A stretch of 58,256 nucleotides of DNA from an uncultured Lachnospiraceae bacterium (GCA_900544445.1 UQVK01000015.1:1-58256); one strand, 5' to 3'; shown: positions 32,465 through 41,644, counted from the first letter of the stretch. The notes: generated by a model not told the origin, from the sequence alone. Translations and numbers: made by a program.

Positions 32465-34822
32465 TCACCCAAACGCCTTTACATACCGGAAAACCAGCCT
32501 CTTTGCCCCGCTCAGCTCCTGGTACAGATGATCTGCCGCATACAGATACATTTTTCTGACGAAATCCTCTTCCGCTTCCTCCGGACTTCCTGCCCCGTAA
32601 GCGGCCCTTTCCACGATTCCCTGAAGTCTTACGGCATCTGTGCGGGAAAGAGCGCAGACGGCGGCAAGCTTCTCTGAAAAGTCCTCCTGGGTCCCGTCAT
32701 ATTCCATCATGTATCCACAAAAATGCAGCATCCGGAGCAGTCTGTCAAATACCTGCCGGCAGCCCGCCTTCTCCATCCGTTTCCGGATACGGAGCCTCCT
32801 GTAGTCAAGAAATACGGGAAGCAGAAGCAGGGTATAGACTGCGCAGGCGGCAGCAGCAGCCAGAAGCTCCCGGTGCTCCTGAAGGAAGACGGAAATCCGT
32901 CTGCGAAACGCTTCTTTCTCCGTCACTCCGGCCGCTGCTGTGCCGGGTTCACCGGATTCTCCAGCAGACATCCCGGTAAGGCTGGGGACTTCCATATTCC
33001 AGCCATGCTCTGTCAGCAGACGGTCCATCTGCTCCGGCGCAAAACCGGGATAGGCAGCGGATATCACTCCGCTGTCCGACGGAGTCACCTCCACGGGCGT
33101 CCACCCATAATCCTCCAGAAAAATTTCCACCCAGGCATGGGCCTGCTCATCCGTCGCCTCCGCTCTCCAGCTTCCCTCTGCCGTCTGCCGGAAAGCCGAG
33201 GGCGGCACCGCATAACCGGAAACGTATCTGGCCGGAATCCCGTACAGGCGGTACATCAGCGTCGCAGCCGCCGCATAATGCACGCAGTAGCCTCTTTTTC
33301 CCTCAAAAAGGAAATATTCCACCACATCCTCATTGACCGGAGCGCGCCCCGGAGTCAGCGTATAGGCGGTATTGCTCTGCAGGGTATACAGAATGAAGGC
33401 CGTTATCTCCTCCAGGCTTTCCAGCGGATTCTCCTCCACCAGAGCCGTCAGTCTGGGAAGAAGCTCCGCCGGAACGCGGGTATAGGCGGTCTGCGCCTCT
33501 TTCGCATAGGCGTCCTGCACCTCCCGATACCATTCCATCTGCATGGAAAAGCTTTCCGGCACCCCGCCCTCACCGATGTGCATATCCTTCTGCTCATAAT
33601 AGCGAAAAACATATCCGTCTTCCGCGGAGGCCGGGGAAAGCACCCATGCCCCTCTCTGGCTGTAGTAAGGCGCATAGGTATTGTAATAGCTTCCGCCTGT
33701 ATGCGTGATCCAGAGATATCTGGGAAACGGCATGTCCTCCACGTACACCCCCTCATTCATCGCATAGTACATGCTGTAATACATGCCGCCGATCATGTAG
33801 GACCATTCTCCCCAGTCAAGCCGCTCCGCCATCTGCTCAAACAGTGCCTCGTCATTGGAGCGGTTCCAGTTTCCACCCATATACTCGCCGCCTTCAAATC
33901 CTTTCAGATACAACATTTCTGTGGGCTGAGCGTCCGTCTGCAGGATGAGTTGCACCGTTCCTGTCCGATAATTGTTTCCCCGGCTGATTCGCCCGTCCGC
34001 GCTTGCCTCCTGCGCCAGTCCGGTCACATTCCGAAAGGTCCTCGTCACATATCCTTCCAAGCCATACACCAGCTCATAAAGAACCTCCTGATTCAGCAGA
34101 ACAGGAATAGAAGCCGCAAGAACCACCGTTCCGAAGAGCCCTGCAGCGGCCGCACAGCCCTTTATCGAAAGCTGCGGCCTTCGAATACCGAAAAGAGAAT
34201 GGCTTCCCTTCCCTTTACCGGTGTGGCGGATCACCTGAAAAGCGATCTGAAACAGCAGAATCAATGCATAGCAGACGAGCCGCACAGCGCGTATACCCGC
34301 AGGCGATGCCGCGTCCTCCTCCCTGACCGAAAGCATCGGCAGCACCAGCAGAGGAAGCGCGGTAAGAAACAGGCAGATTCCATGCTTCTCCATCACACAT
34401 TCCAACAAAAAAAGAACGATGGTCAGAACTGCGGCAAGCAGAAGCGCTGTCTGCGTGATATCCGCCGGCTCTCCACCCGTTCCCGACGCCAACCGGTCCA
34501 GCAGTCCGCCAATCTGCAGCCGAAGCGTATCCCGCAGCAGACAGGCATATAAAATGCCTGCCGGAAGCATAACGGAAAGCAGCAGATAAAACAGCCCTCT
34601 ATTTCGGTTCCAGCTCAGCCACAATGCCCCTCCCAGAAGACCGGCCAGGGAGAAGACCATCAGCATGTGTGTGCGCACTCCGTCCAGGGAATGCAGAAAC
34701 AGAAGCAGCCCGAATACACCCGCCATGAAAAAAACAAGTTCAGCCGGGGAGCTCCTGTCCTCTCTCTTTTCTTCCTGTTTTCCGGTCCCGATTTCGATGC
34801 CGTCCATATCTGCCTGCCTCAT
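32465..34822 (-). CDS. Membrane-anchored transglutaminase-like protein (TgpA-type)
   Basis: 785-aa protein with about seven N-terminal membrane helices (to about residue 250), an extracellular transglutaminase-like cysteine peptidase domain, one more helix (about 660-680) and a C-terminal cytoplasmic DUF4129-like tail. The core motifs are GKRGYCVHYAAAATLMYRLY with the catalytic Cys, RYVSGYAVPP, EQAHAWVEIFLEDYGW with the His, and TPVEVTPSD, where Glu stands at the usual Asp position. Genes of this type regularly follow moxR and DUF58, as here (59 bp gap). Function is probably envelope protein processing or crosslinking. Start uncertain between ATG 34822 and ATG 34807. Confidence 0.88.
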   Translation of the reverse strand: MRQADMDGIEIGTGKQEEKREDRSSPAELVFFMAGVFGLLLFLHSLDGVRTHMLMVFSLAGLLGGALWLSWNRNRGLFYLLLSVMLPAGILYACLLRDTLRLQIGGLLDRLASGTGGEPADITQTALLLAAVLTIVLFLLECVMEKHGICLFLTALPLLVLPMLSVREEDAASPAGIRAVRLVCYALILLFQIAFQVIRHTGKGKGSHSLFGIRRPQLSIKGCAAAAGLFGTVVLAASIPVLLNQEVLYELVYGLEGYVTRTFRNVTGLAQEASADGRISRGNNYRTGTVQLILQTDAQPTEMLYLKGFEGGEYMGGNWNRSNDEALFEQMAERLDWGEWSYMIGGMYYSMYYAMNEGVYVEDMPFPRYLWITHTGGSYYNTYAPYYSQRGAWVLSPASAEDGYVFRYYEQKDMHIGEGGVPESFSMQMEWYREVQDAYAKEAQTAYTRVPAELLPRLTALVEENPLESLEEITAFILYTLQSNTAYTLTPGRAPVNEDVVEYFLFEGKRGYCVHYAAAATLMYRLYGIPARYVSGYAVPPSAFRQTAEGSWRAEATDEQAHAWVEIFLEDYGWTPVEVTPSDSGVISAAYPGFAPEQMDRLLTEHGWNMEVPSLTGMSAGESGEPGTAAAGVTEKEAFRRRISVFLQEHRELLAAAAACAVYTLLLLPVFLDYRRLRIRKRMEKAGCRQVFDRLLRMLHFCGYMMEYDGTQEDFSEKLAAVCALSRTDAVRLQGIVERAAYGAGSPEEAEEDFVRKMYLYAADHLYQELSGAKRLVFRYVKAFG

Positions 34823-34881
34823 TCCCGCGTATTTTCTCTGATAGACCTCAGACGGTTCCCGCTGCCCTCCAGGACAGCCTG

Positions 34882-36054
34882 CTACAGCACAAATGTCATT
34901 TCTTCCATTTCCTGTTCCAGCTTCTGCCTCGAAAACGAATGGATCAGCCTTCCCTTCCAGTACAGCTTAAGCTCCGGATTCAGGCAGAAACCTTCCCTCA
35001 GGACTTCTCCCGGAAGCTCTCCGGCTGTTTCATCCCGGAAAGGGAATCCCTCTTTATATAAAAGCAGCAGCAGTTGTCTGCAGTCCTCCGGATTCCGAAT
35101 CCAAAATCCCCCTTCCCTGCCGTTCTGATACATCTCCCCGTTCTTTTTTCTCTGCCAGTACACCCTTACCCGGATCTCCTGCTTCAAAAGACCTTGTATC
35201 AGCGCTGACAAAAGCCTGTAAAAATCGTCCTGCTGTCTCAGCCGCTCTTCCTCTCTCTGTTTTTTCCGAAAACGCTTTTTCTCCTGACGGATCTCTCCCG
35301 GAAGAAGATAAATCTCCGTGGTCTCTTCCGTTTCCCGTTCATATTCCCGCACCCAGAGGGCGTCCATTCTGGCACTCTGGTTCCAGTGGATGTCCCTGCC
35401 CAGATCTCCCGGCCGGTACTCCCGAAGCTGCCTGACCTCATCACGGCTTTCCCCTGAAATCGCACAGACCGGTACCGTTTCTGGCTCTTCACGCCCGGTT
35501 TCTGCTGAGGAAAAGACCAGCTGCAGTTCTGCCGGCGCCGGAAACACCGCCACGGCAATTTCCTCCTGCAGCTTTCCTCCCGCAGAAAACAGGGAAAAAT
35601 AATCGTAGACCCGCAGCCTGTCCAGAGAAATCCGCATCAGACCGCAGTGCCAGGCCAGAATGCTGAATCGAAGAACGCTCTCCCCGCTGTCACACCCGCC
35701 ATACAGGACCATTCTGTATTTCTGCGGCCTTATGGTTCCATCTGCTCCCTGCCCTTTTCGGCCAGCCTGTCCATCTCCATACCAGGCGCTGATGTGAAGC
35801 CCAAACCGGCTGACAGGAAGCTTTCCCCTATTCCGCACACGAAGCTCACACTCCAGCTCTTCCTCTTTCTGCGTCGTTTCACTTTTTCTTACCGGCTCCA
35901 CAAAAAGCCTTCTTTTCAGATAACGGGGCAGAAAAAACAGAATCGGAAGGGAGAGAAGCGCCGCCGCGCTCAGCACCAGAAGAGGCGGGTATCGATACAA
36001 TCCCGCAATATAAAAGGATAAAATGACGAAAAGGAGGAAAGCCGCTCTTTTCAT
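34882..36054 (-). CDS. DUF58 domain protein
   Basis: 390-aa protein with two N-terminal membrane helices (FLLFVILSFYIAGLY and LLVLSAAALLSLPILFFL), then a beta-rich region. The DUF58 signature is LREYRPGDLGRDIHWNQSAR followed by LWVREYE. DUF58 proteins contain a von Willebrand A-like fold and occur with MoxR ATPases in maturation systems. Its ATG overlaps the moxR stop codon (ATGA), so the two are translationally coupled. The C-terminal part is highly charged with no recognised domain. Confidence 0.9.
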   Translation of the reverse strand: MKRAAFLLFVILSFYIAGLYRYPPLLVLSAAALLSLPILFFLPRYLKRRLFVEPVRKSETTQKEEELECELRVRNRGKLPVSRFGLHISAWYGDGQAGRKGQGADGTIRPQKYRMVLYGGCDSGESVLRFSILAWHCGLMRISLDRLRVYDYFSLFSAGGKLQEEIAVAVFPAPAELQLVFSSAETGREEPETVPVCAISGESRDEVRQLREYRPGDLGRDIHWNQSARMDALWVREYERETEETTEIYLLPGEIRQEKKRFRKKQREEERLRQQDDFYRLLSALIQGLLKQEIRVRVYWQRKKNGEMYQNGREGGFWIRNPEDCRQLLLLLYKEGFPFRDETAGELPGEVLREGFCLNPELKLYWKGRLIHSFSRQKLEQEMEEMTFVL

Positions 36055-37004
36055 TGGCTCTTCTCCCCCATCGGCGGTCTTTTGGTATGTTTCAGAATTT
36101 CTCCGACAATTTCCTCCTTCTGCCTATTTTCCATTCTCGCTTCCACATTCACGGCGATCCGGTGAGTAATCACATAGGGAAACTGTCTTTCCACGTCCGC
36201 AGGCGTCACATAATCCCGGCCTTCCAGCCAGGCAGAAGCCTTTGCCATTTTCACCATGGCGATGGTCGCTCTTGGACTCGCTCCCCTTTCTATATAAGGA
36301 TGATTCCTGGTCGCCGTCACCAGGCTGAGAATATACGCATACACCGCATCACTGATAAAAACGGTATGGACCGCACTCTGCATGCCAAGAAGCGTTTCCA
36401 GGTTCAGCACGGGCCTGGAAAGAAGCGTCCGTTCTTCCTCTCCCACACCCTTCGCCAGCGCCAGCTCGCTCTCCCAGTCCGGGTAGCCCAGCGTCAGGGT
36501 GATCATGAAACGGTCGATCTGTGCTTCCGGAAGGAGCTGTGTTCCCGCGCTTCCTGCCGGATTCTCTGTGGCGATCACAAGAAAAGGCTTCGGTACGTCC
36601 CTGGTCACTCCTTCCACGGTCACCCGGCCTTCTTCCATCACTTCCAAAAGCGCCGACTGTGTTCTTGGGGAAGTTCTGTTGATTTCATCTGCCAGAAGCA
36701 GATTGCAGAAAACACAGCCGGGCTGATAGACAAACCTCTCTTCCTCCCGTCGGTAGATGGAAAAGCCGGTCAGATCTGACGGCATCACGTCAGGAGTGAA
36801 CTGGATCCGCCTGTAGTCCAGCCCAAGAACCCTGGAAAAAGCCGCAGCCAGCGTAGTCTTTCCCACACCGGGGATGTCCTCCAGAAGAATATGTCCGTTT
36901 GCCAGGATCGCTGTCATGACTTCCCGGATTTCTTTTCCTTTGCCCAGTATGACACGGCTTACCTGTGCCACAGCCTCCTGTGCTCTTTCCTGATCTGATG
37001 TCAA
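36051..37004 (-). CDS. MoxR family AAA+ ATPase
   Basis: About 317-aa MoxR-type AAA+ chaperone ATPase. Walker A is EDIPGVGKTT, Walker B LLLADEINRTSPRTQSALLE with sensor 1 FLVIATENP; the arginine finger region is PEAQIDRFM and sensor 2 is GASPRATIAMVKMAKA. Such ATPases help assemble or activate the partner encoded by the coupled DUF58 gene. Two starts are possible: GTG 37013 overlaps the GGAGG site, so I prefer the TTG at 37004, which has correct spacing. A weak promoter (ATGACT, 18 bp, TACAAT) lies about 40-70 bp upstream. Confidence 0.93.
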   Translation of the reverse strand: MTSDQERAQEAVAQVSRVILGKGKEIREVMTAILANGHILLEDIPGVGKTTLAAAFSRVLGLDYRRIQFTPDVMPSDLTGFSIYRREEERFVYQPGCVFCNLLLADEINRTSPRTQSALLEVMEEGRVTVEGVTRDVPKPFLVIATENPAGSAGTQLLPEAQIDRFMITLTLGYPDWESELALAKGVGEEERTLLSRPVLNLETLLGMQSAVHTVFISDAVYAYILSLVTATRNHPYIERGASPRATIAMVKMAKASAWLEGRDYVTPADVERQFPYVITHRIAVNVEARMENRQKEEIVGEILKHTKRPPMGEKSQ

Positions 37005-37116
37005 TCGCTCCACCTCCGTTCGGATGAGGTCTGCATTTTCAGCCTACTTGATAATTGTAAAAAATATGTGAGAAAAAAGTCATGTTTTTTTGAATCTTGT
37101 GCGACATGTAACAATC

Positions 37117-38616
37117 CTATTCCTTACGCGCCGGCTGTCTGCGTCCGGCTTCTTTTTCCGAATAGCGGAACCAGAAAATATTCAGTCCGTCCCGGCAGTC
37201 CACCCCGTACTCCATTCCATGGGCCTGCAGGATCGTGCTGACAATGGAAAGGCCCAGCCCCGTGCCTTCATGCCGTCCTCCCTGGTGCTGGCTGCGCTGA
37301 TACCGCTCCCAGATCAGCTCCCGGTCTTCCTCCGGAATAGCCTCTCCTGGATTTTTCACCAGGACCGTGCTTTTTCCGTCCTTTTTCTCGATCTCCACCG
37401 TGATTTCCAGCCCGTCTTTCGTATGATTCAGCGCATTGTAAAGAAGATTTCTCACCACCTGGCTGATCTTCAGCGCGTCCACGTACGCCGCAATCTCCTT
37501 TTCCTGCGCCTCCAGCCGGAGCGTAATTCCATGCTCCGCCGCGCTCTGCTCGCACAAAAGCACCTCTGATTCCACGATCTCCGCCAGATTGTACCAGTCT
37601 CTGCGAAGCTGCAGATAGCCGGCCTGAAGCTGGGAATAATCCAGAATATCGCTCACCATCTCGCTCATGCGGTGGGATTCCCTGATGATCAGATTCAGAT
37701 CCTCTTCCCGTTTTTCCTGATCCTTCCAGTGAATGTCCCGCACCATTTCCGCGTACCCGCCAATCAGTGCCAGCGGCGAACGAAGTTCATGGGATACGTT
37801 TGCGATAACCTCCTTGCGCAGATCGTCCACCCTCCGGAGCGCCCGGCCCAGCTGTCGGACGGATTCTGCCAGCTGCCCGATCTCGTCCTTTCTTGCCAGA
37901 TCCGGCTCTGCAGACAGATCTCCCTTCGCCAGTTCATCCACCGTTCCCTTGATGATGTGAATGGGCTTTGTAAAGCTCTTGGAAAGCAGAGCCGCCAGCA
38001 CGGCGGAGACAAGGCTTAACAGGACACTGAACGCCACCAGCTGCTTCCGGTTCATATCCAGCACCTCATACAGCTCCGTGAAGGAATGATACAGAATGGC
38101 ATAGGCCTCCTCTCCTTCGTACTGCACGGGTATCCCAATTTCATAGGAATACAGCCGGCTTCCCTTTTTCTTCTCACTGGTATAGCTCTCTCTCTCCAGA
38201 ATGCAGTCATAGGAATCGCTCTTCCGGATATCTTCCCATACCGTAATCTCCTGGGAATCGCTCTCCAGATCGATGGGCAGGCCGTAGCTGTACATCGCCA
38301 TCAGCCTTCCTTCCCCGTCCACCAGTAAAAGCTTTCCGTCCGCCGCCTTACTGAGAGAGGAAAGCAGTCCGTCGTTTCCGGCCAGATCATCCGTTTCCAG
38401 CTCCTCCATGATGGGTTCCAGTCTGTTCTGAATCCCGTTCACAGCCATATTCACATAATTTCTCTCCATGATGAGAACCTGAATCACCCACATCAGTCCG
38501 ATGGTAAAGACCACCAGAACCATCATGATGAGCCAGAGCCGCACTCCCATTCGGGAATAAAAAGGCCGTTTCTGAAACGCGGCCCCCTTTTCTTTCTCAG
38601 GATTCCTTGTATTCAA
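37117..38616 (-). CDS. Two-component sensor histidine kinase
   Basis: 499-aa membrane kinase. Helix 1 is LWLIMMVLVVFTIGLMWVIQ, an extracellular sensor of about 140 residues follows, then helix 2 (LVAFSVLLSLVSAVLAALL) and a HAMP domain (FTKPIHIIKGTVDELAKGDL). The H-box is ANVSHELRSPLALIGGYAEM. Catalytic boxes are N (VRNLLYNALNHT), G1 (VKNPGEAIP) and G2 (HEGTGLGLSIV). It starts with TTG 38616 inside the 3' end of the response-regulator gene (20-bp overlap), with AGGA upstream, so the pair is coupled. The signal is unknown; the nearby envelope genes make cell-wall stress possible. Confidence 0.95.
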   Translation of the reverse strand: MNTRNPEKEKGAAFQKRPFYSRMGVRLWLIMMVLVVFTIGLMWVIQVLIMERNYVNMAVNGIQNRLEPIMEELETDDLAGNDGLLSSLSKAADGKLLLVDGEGRLMAMYSYGLPIDLESDSQEITVWEDIRKSDSYDCILERESYTSEKKKGSRLYSYEIGIPVQYEGEEAYAILYHSFTELYEVLDMNRKQLVAFSVLLSLVSAVLAALLSKSFTKPIHIIKGTVDELAKGDLSAEPDLARKDEIGQLAESVRQLGRALRRVDDLRKEVIANVSHELRSPLALIGGYAEMVRDIHWKDQEKREEDLNLIIRESHRMSEMVSDILDYSQLQAGYLQLRRDWYNLAEIVESEVLLCEQSAAEHGITLRLEAQEKEIAAYVDALKISQVVRNLLYNALNHTKDGLEITVEIEKKDGKSTVLVKNPGEAIPEEDRELIWERYQRSQHQGGRHEGTGLGLSIVSTILQAHGMEYGVDCRDGLNIFWFRYSEKEAGRRQPARKE

Positions 38617-39268
38617 ATTTATATCCTACCCCCCATACTGTCTGAATCAGCCTCCTGTACTCGCCAAGATGCTCCCGCAGCGATTTGATATGTGTATCCA
38701 CGGTCCGGGTATCTCCATAGTATTCATAGCCCCAGACCGATTCCAGAAGCTGCTCCCGTTTCAGAACAATGTGCTCATTCCGTGCAAGCTTCACCAGAAG
38801 ATCAAACTCCTTCGGCGGCAGAGAAATCGTCTTATCCCCGGCCTTTACCAGCCGCTCCGCCGTCAGAATACAGAAATCACCAAATCGGATCATGGTACCT
38901 GCCGAATTTCCCGTCCGCTTCAGTACGGCGTTCACCCGCGCCATCAGCTCCTTCGGACTGAACGGCTTCGACACATAATCATCCGCGCCCAGATTAAAGC
39001 CAAACAGCTTGTCATATTCCTCGCTTCTGGCCGTCAGCATGATCACCGACACCTGAGAATGCTCCCGAATCCGGGACAACGCCTCAAATCCGTCCGTTCC
39101 CGGCATCATCACATCCAGAATTACAATATCAAATTCCGTCTGCTGCGTATTTTTTACCGCCTCTTCAGCGTCCTCCGCTTCCGTACACTGAAAATCCTCC
39201 AGTTCCGCATACGTCCGCACCAGCTTGCGCAGGTGGACGTCATCATCCACAATCAGCATTTTTTTCAT
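38597..39268 (-). CDS. Two-component response regulator, OmpR/PhoB family
   Basis: 223-aa DNA-binding response regulator. The receiver domain has the acidic DDD pocket (LIVDDDVHLRK), phospho-acceptor Asp in VILDVMMPGTDG, the switch Thr in IMLTARS and Lys in YVSKPFSPKEL. The C-terminal winged helix (about 125-223) shows LPPKEFDLLVKLARNEHIVLKREQLLE divided by the usual turn, and GDTRTVDTHIKSLREHLGE. ATG 39268 is preceded by GGGAG; a 36-nt in-frame extension is less likely. Paired with the overlapping sensor kinase gene. Confidence 0.95.
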   Translation of the reverse strand: MKKMLIVDDDVHLRKLVRTYAELEDFQCTEAEDAEEAVKNTQQTEFDIVILDVMMPGTDGFEALSRIREHSQVSVIMLTARSEEYDKLFGFNLGADDYVSKPFSPKELMARVNAVLKRTGNSAGTMIRFGDFCILTAERLVKAGDKTISLPPKEFDLLVKLARNEHIVLKREQLLESVWGYEYYGDTRTVDTHIKSLREHLGEYRRLIQTVWGVGYKFEYKES

Positions 39269-39292
39269 CCGGATAACTCCCTTCCAGGCCAT

Positions 39293-39531
39293 AAACCGGA
39301 TTTTGGAAGCGCTGCCCTGCCATTCACAGTCCTGCTGTGCCCTTCCCGCATCCGGAATGCCGCGTTTTCTTTCCGCTCTTCCATGTCAAAATGTTACCGT
39401 CACGAATTGACCTTTACACAGTGACCGGTAACGCCAGAATTTCACTTACTAATGAGTTTAATTGATTTGCAGAAAAAAGGGTATCTTTAAATTGTAATTT
39501 TTTTGTGAAGAAAATTTGAAAAAAAGATGTG
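39293..39531. other. Control region upstream of the two-component genes
   Basis: The 304-bp gap between the response regulator and the flavodoxin gene is strongly AT-rich between 39430 and 39530 and ends in a terminator (39532-39575). I see no gene in it. It should carry the leftward promoter of the two-component operon, but no single convincing -35/-10 pair stood out. Confidence 0.4.
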
Positions 39532-39575
39532 AAAAAGGGATCCACTCCGGTTCTCTCCGAAATGCATCCCTTTTT
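39532..39575 (-). terminator. Terminator of the flavodoxin gene
   Basis: AAAAAGGGAT and ATCCCTTTTT arms enclose a loop with an inner TTCGG/CCGGA pairing. Read leftward it is a stem followed by TTTTT, 22 bp after the flavodoxin stop codon. The symmetric A/T tracts make it usable in both directions. Confidence 0.75.
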
Positions 39576-39596
39576 ATGGAATCCTGGAATATTTTA

Positions 39597-40124
39597 TCAG
39601 CTTCTCAGAAAATCAAGCAGCGGCTCCAGGTACTTCCACTCCGTCCAGTCACAGGACTTTCCCGCAGCGTCCGCCAGCGCCCTTTCCCACGGCTCCAGCG
39701 TCTCCCTGTCTTTTTTTTCCACCGACTTCATCAGAAGATGGCACAGCGTCCGATCCGGGAGACTCATCCCCGCCTCATTCCAGGCTCCCCGGCAGTAAAA
39801 GCACGGAATCCCCTTCATCCCGTCCTTAAAATTATGCGCATACAGCTCCTCAAAGGCCTTCTTCTCATAGGGAGAAGCCCCTACGCAGAACACCGCCAGC
39901 CGCTTTCCCTGAAGCTGTTTCAGATGCTTTCTCAAAAATCCGATTCCGGCAATTCCTGAAGCGTAAATTCCTCCGCCCAGCACAATCGTATCATAACGGC
40001 GCAGCTTCTCTACAGAAGCCTCCTTTGTCTGCATAATATCAAAACAGGTTTCCTCCGCCAGCCACTCCGCATATTTCGCCGTCGCCCCATATTTGGAACG
40101 ATATAGAATAATCCCCTTCTCCAT
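39597..40124 (-). CDS. Flavodoxin domain protein (HemG-like)
   Basis: 175-aa flavodoxin-like protein with an N-terminal FMN phosphate-binding loop (ILYRSKYGATAKYAEWLAEE), the second FMN loop IVLGGGIYASGIAG and a central FCVGASPYEKK. Such proteins in Clostridia are annotated as flavodoxins or menaquinone-dependent protoporphyrinogen oxidase-like proteins; the electron partner is not evident. The ATG at 40124 begins the conserved part (MEKGIILYRSKYG) with AAGGA about 11 bases upstream; the frame extends to 40157. It lies downstream of the paired 100-bp repeats. Confidence 0.83.
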   Translation of the reverse strand: MEKGIILYRSKYGATAKYAEWLAEETCFDIMQTKEASVEKLRRYDTIVLGGGIYASGIAGIGFLRKHLKQLQGKRLAVFCVGASPYEKKAFEELYAHNFKDGMKGIPCFYCRGAWNEAGMSLPDRTLCHLLMKSVEKKDRETLEPWERALADAAGKSCDWTEWKYLEPLLDFLRS

Positions 40125-40280
40125 GGAATACCGTTTCCTTCTTTCGTGTATTTTCAAGCCTTACTCCCGCGCCCTGCACCACCGCGGTCTGTTTCATCAT
40201 AAAACACACTCCCAAAAGAATCTACCATGGTTATGTAAAATGTTTTCCTGTACAGCCATGCGTCAGTCCGGATCAGCCAT

Positions 40281-40380
40281 CCGACGCGAGCTTGCTCGCA
40301 GGGAGGATGGATGGTCTGGACTGACATACGGCGATCAGCCGCAGCCCGATGCTGCGTAGCGGCATTGGGCTGGCATGGCT
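40281..40380. repeat. 100-bp structured repeat, copy A
   Basis: First of two 100-bp near-identical units (copy B at 40402-40501, 21-bp spacer). It contains GCGAGCTTGCTCGC, a perfect hairpin, then CGGC-GATCA-GCCG, then an arm pair GCCCGATG/CATTGGGC. Upstream GTCAGTCC (40262-40269) can pair with GGACTGAC (40318-40325), and CCATCC (about 40277-40282) with GGATGG, giving a longer fold that includes the unit's 5' half. It lies between two leftward genes with no reading frame of note. Confidence 0.85.
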
Positions 40381-40401
40381 ACCCCCGCGTGGACAACAAC
40401 T

Positions 40402-40501
40402 CCGACGCGAGCTTGCTCGCAGAGAGGATGGATGTTCTGGACTGACATACGGCGATCAGCCGCAGCGAGATGCAGCGCAGCGGAATCTCGCTGGCATGGC
40501 T
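40402..40501. repeat. 100-bp structured repeat, copy B
   Basis: Same unit as copy A with about a dozen differences, nearly all in one hairpin. There, GCCCGATG/CATTGGGC of copy A becomes GCGAGAT/ATCTCGC: C-G changes to G-C, C-G changes to A-T, and G-T becomes G-C. These paired changes keep the stem, so the fold is being selected. It ends 3 bp before the phosphoesterase stop codon and could belong to that gene's 3' end or be a mobile palindromic element. Confidence 0.85.
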
Positions 40502-40504
40502 CCC

Positions 40505-41644
40505 CTACGCCTTTCTGTTCCGCCTGTATACCCATAAAGCCGCTTTGCCCGCCAGGCAGGCGAGACCTGTAAGAAGCAGAACCCGCCTTGCCTTCTCAGC
40601 CGCTTCTTCCTTCGTTGCCGGGCAAAGCCTGTAAAAAAAATCCTTTACCGGCCTTGTCGTCTGTTCTCCCACCAGATCCCTGTAGGTAAGCAGCCTTGTC
40701 TCGTAAGCCGCCGGATTTTTCTCATAAAATACAAATTCACGAGCGGCCCGGTCTACGCCATCTCCATAATCATTAAAACCGCAGGACGGGGTATAGCCCA
40801 GATCCACGCCAAGCCAGTTCCCCACGAAGCTGTTCTTATGATCATGGCCGCAGTAAACGGCAAAAATATCGTTCCGCTCCCGGAAGCTCTCGAACTCCCG
40901 ATTGTCAGAATCCGGAATGCTGACCGCTTCCTGAAGCTTCCCTTCTCTGCATTTTTCAGGATCCAGCACATAATATTCTCCGGCATGCGTGCGGTATGTC
41001 CGCACCGCTCCTCTGGTTTTCCGGTCCACCCTTTTCAGAAGTCTGTAGTATTCCGCCAGAGGAATATGCTGAAATACGATGCCCGGAACCGGTCCGCCGT
41101 TTTCCTGCGCAAATGTATCACGTACGCCCTTGTACCAGAACAGGTCCCCGGGCGGCAGCGGCTGGTATCCGCCCTGCGGCAGCATTCCGCCGGTATCAAA
41201 AAGATATACTGCCATGGCAACCTTCGTCTCGTCGCTGCTGCGAACTCCTATTGCGAAGGTTCCCTCCTTCGTCCCATGATGGATTTCCTGCCCTCTCCTG
41301 TTCAGCCAGTCCACGCAGCCGGGCAGGCTGCGGTAAATCTCCATCTGCTCGTCGTTCTGAAGTCCGCACTCCAGGTCATGGTTTCCAAAAGTCACCGCAA
41401 AAGGGATCTTTCTGTCCGTAACCGGCTTCATGATCCTGCGTATCGTCTCCTCCACCCGTTCTCCCTTTCCGGAGAACCGGCGGCTCGCACCTTTAAGCTG
41501 ATCCCCGGTCAGCACCACCAGATCGGGTTTCGCCCGCTCCAGCGCCGCATTCATTAAAAACAGCGTATCCTCTGATACATCCGGGATTTCCTGTATATCC
41601 GCAAACTGTAATATATGAAAGGTTCCGTCTTCTCTGAACTTCAT
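40505..41644 (-). CDS. Metallophosphoesterase, membrane-anchored
   Basis: 379-aa calcineurin-like phosphoesterase. Metal-ligand motifs run in order: LQFADIQE, VVLTGDQLKG, FGNHDLE, then VFQHIPLAEY and YCGHDHKNSF. These match the D-x-H(Q), GD, GNH(D/E), H and GHxH blocks of the family, with Gln in the first block where His is usual. A C-terminal hydrophobic helix (VLLLTGLACLAGKAALWVY) followed by RRNRKA suggests an anchor with the enzyme outside or at the membrane. Similar to plant PAP29 and yeast DCR2-like bacterial proteins; substrate unknown. ATG 41644 has GGAAGGA upstream; the frame remains open to 41719. Confidence 0.88.
   Translation of the reverse strand: MKFREDGTFHILQFADIQEIPDVSEDTLFLMNAALERAKPDLVVLTGDQLKGASRRFSGKGERVEETIRRIMKPVTDRKIPFAVTFGNHDLECGLQNDEQMEIYRSLPGCVDWLNRRGQEIHHGTKEGTFAIGVRSSDETKVAMAVYLFDTGGMLPQGGYQPLPPGDLFWYKGVRDTFAQENGGPVPGIVFQHIPLAEYYRLLKRVDRKTRGAVRTYRTHAGEYYVLDPEKCREGKLQEAVSIPDSDNREFESFRERNDIFAVYCGHDHKNSFVGNWLGVDLGYTPSCGFNDYGDGVDRAAREFVFYEKNPAAYETRLLTYRDLVGEQTTRPVKDFFYRLCPATKEEAAEKARRVLLLTGLACLAGKAALWVYRRNRKA

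Noticed and set aside
32723..34552. 609-codon frame antisense to the transglutaminase gene
   Set aside because: Rich in His, Arg, Gln and Pro like other shadows of GC-rich genes, with no domain and no ribosome-binding site; the minus-strand gene is clear.
40281..40501. Possible CRISPR array
   Set aside because: Only two units, 100 bp each with a 21-bp spacer, and no cas genes; repeat size is wrong for CRISPR.
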